In this document: positions 12,997 through 13,077 of the stretch, piece after piece
Position numbering within the stretch: position 1 is the stretch's first letter
Layout of the letters: the number at the start of each line of letters is the position of its first letter
Assembly (NCBI GenBank): GCA_002314805.1
Contig: DCHJ01000023.1
Span: 1-13,077 of the forward strand
Source: Lachnospiraceae bacterium UBA1755
GTDB taxonomy: Bacteria; Bacillota; Clostridia; Lachnospirales; Lachnospiraceae
Length of the DNA stretch: 13,077 nt
Reading direction: 5' to 3'
Notes under the pieces: model-generated
Databases searched by the model: none
Seen by the model: the letters and a program-made list of their open reading frames with translations, nothing else
Told to the model about the DNA's origin: nothing
Made by a program: the position numbers and the translations under genes

Positions 12997-13077
12997 GGCA
13001 TCATATAAGCCGGATTGCCGTATGAGCGCAGCGGGCATACTGCTGCCGGCCATACATTCACGGCGTGACAGACTGCT

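Overview
The window reads as a chromosomal segment of a Gram-positive anaerobe of the Clostridia, most likely a Lachnospiraceae-type bacterium. The reasons are strong GGAG-type ribosome binding sites, two clostridial-style CNNM/CorC ion-transport proteins in tandem, a Bacillota-type LexA box (CGAAC-N4-GTTCG), and a large HTH regulator of a kind I associate with this family. Base composition is near balanced by eye. I see no rRNA, tRNA, transposase, integrase or CRISPR array.

Layout, left to right. 1-299 has no convincing gene and carries a 120-bp tandem duplication. 300-3312 (minus) holds a signalling pair: a secreted-VWA / membrane / cytoplasmic-FHA protein followed by a PP2C phosphatase, with a long hairpin between them. 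3313-3614 holds the promoter of that pair, a hairpin element and the terminator of the next gene. 3615-5126 (minus) is a 503-residue HTH regulator with an unidentified C-terminal region and a perfect palindrome just upstream of its start. 5326-7802 (minus) is a two-gene operon of CNNM/CorC-type transporters overlapping by ATGA, with a good promoter and a transcript that should begin in a stem. 7803-8431 is a divergent intergenic region with promoters on both strands and a possible short Cys-rich ORF that ends just before the next gene. 8432-9619 (plus) is an MFS transporter. 9654-10829 (minus) is an M20 amidohydrolase. 10830-11203 holds degenerate 60-bp tandem repeats. 11204-12277 (minus) is aldose 1-epimerase (galM). 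12278-12678 is a divergent control region with a 9-bp tandem repeat in the galM leader, divergent promoters and a LexA box. 12679-12996 (plus) is a 105-residue protein I do not recognise, apparently under SOS control.

How the genes work together. The clearest functional pairs are VWA-FHA plus PP2C (an extracellular sensor domain joined to a cytoplasmic phosphothreonine reader, with a phosphatase beside it; the matching kinase would lie outside the window) and the two overlapping CNNM paralogues (probably Mg2+ or other divalent cation export, possibly as a heterodimer). The amidohydrolase, MFS transporter and galM look like independent metabolic genes.

The most interesting signal is at the right end: an exact CGAAC-N4-GTTCG site lies on the expected transcription start of a perfect-hexamer promoter that drives only a small uncharacterised protein. 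The second theme is that four different tandem repeats (120, 60, 9 bp and an RPQ-type coding repeat) occur in 13 kb, three of them in gene-flanking DNA.
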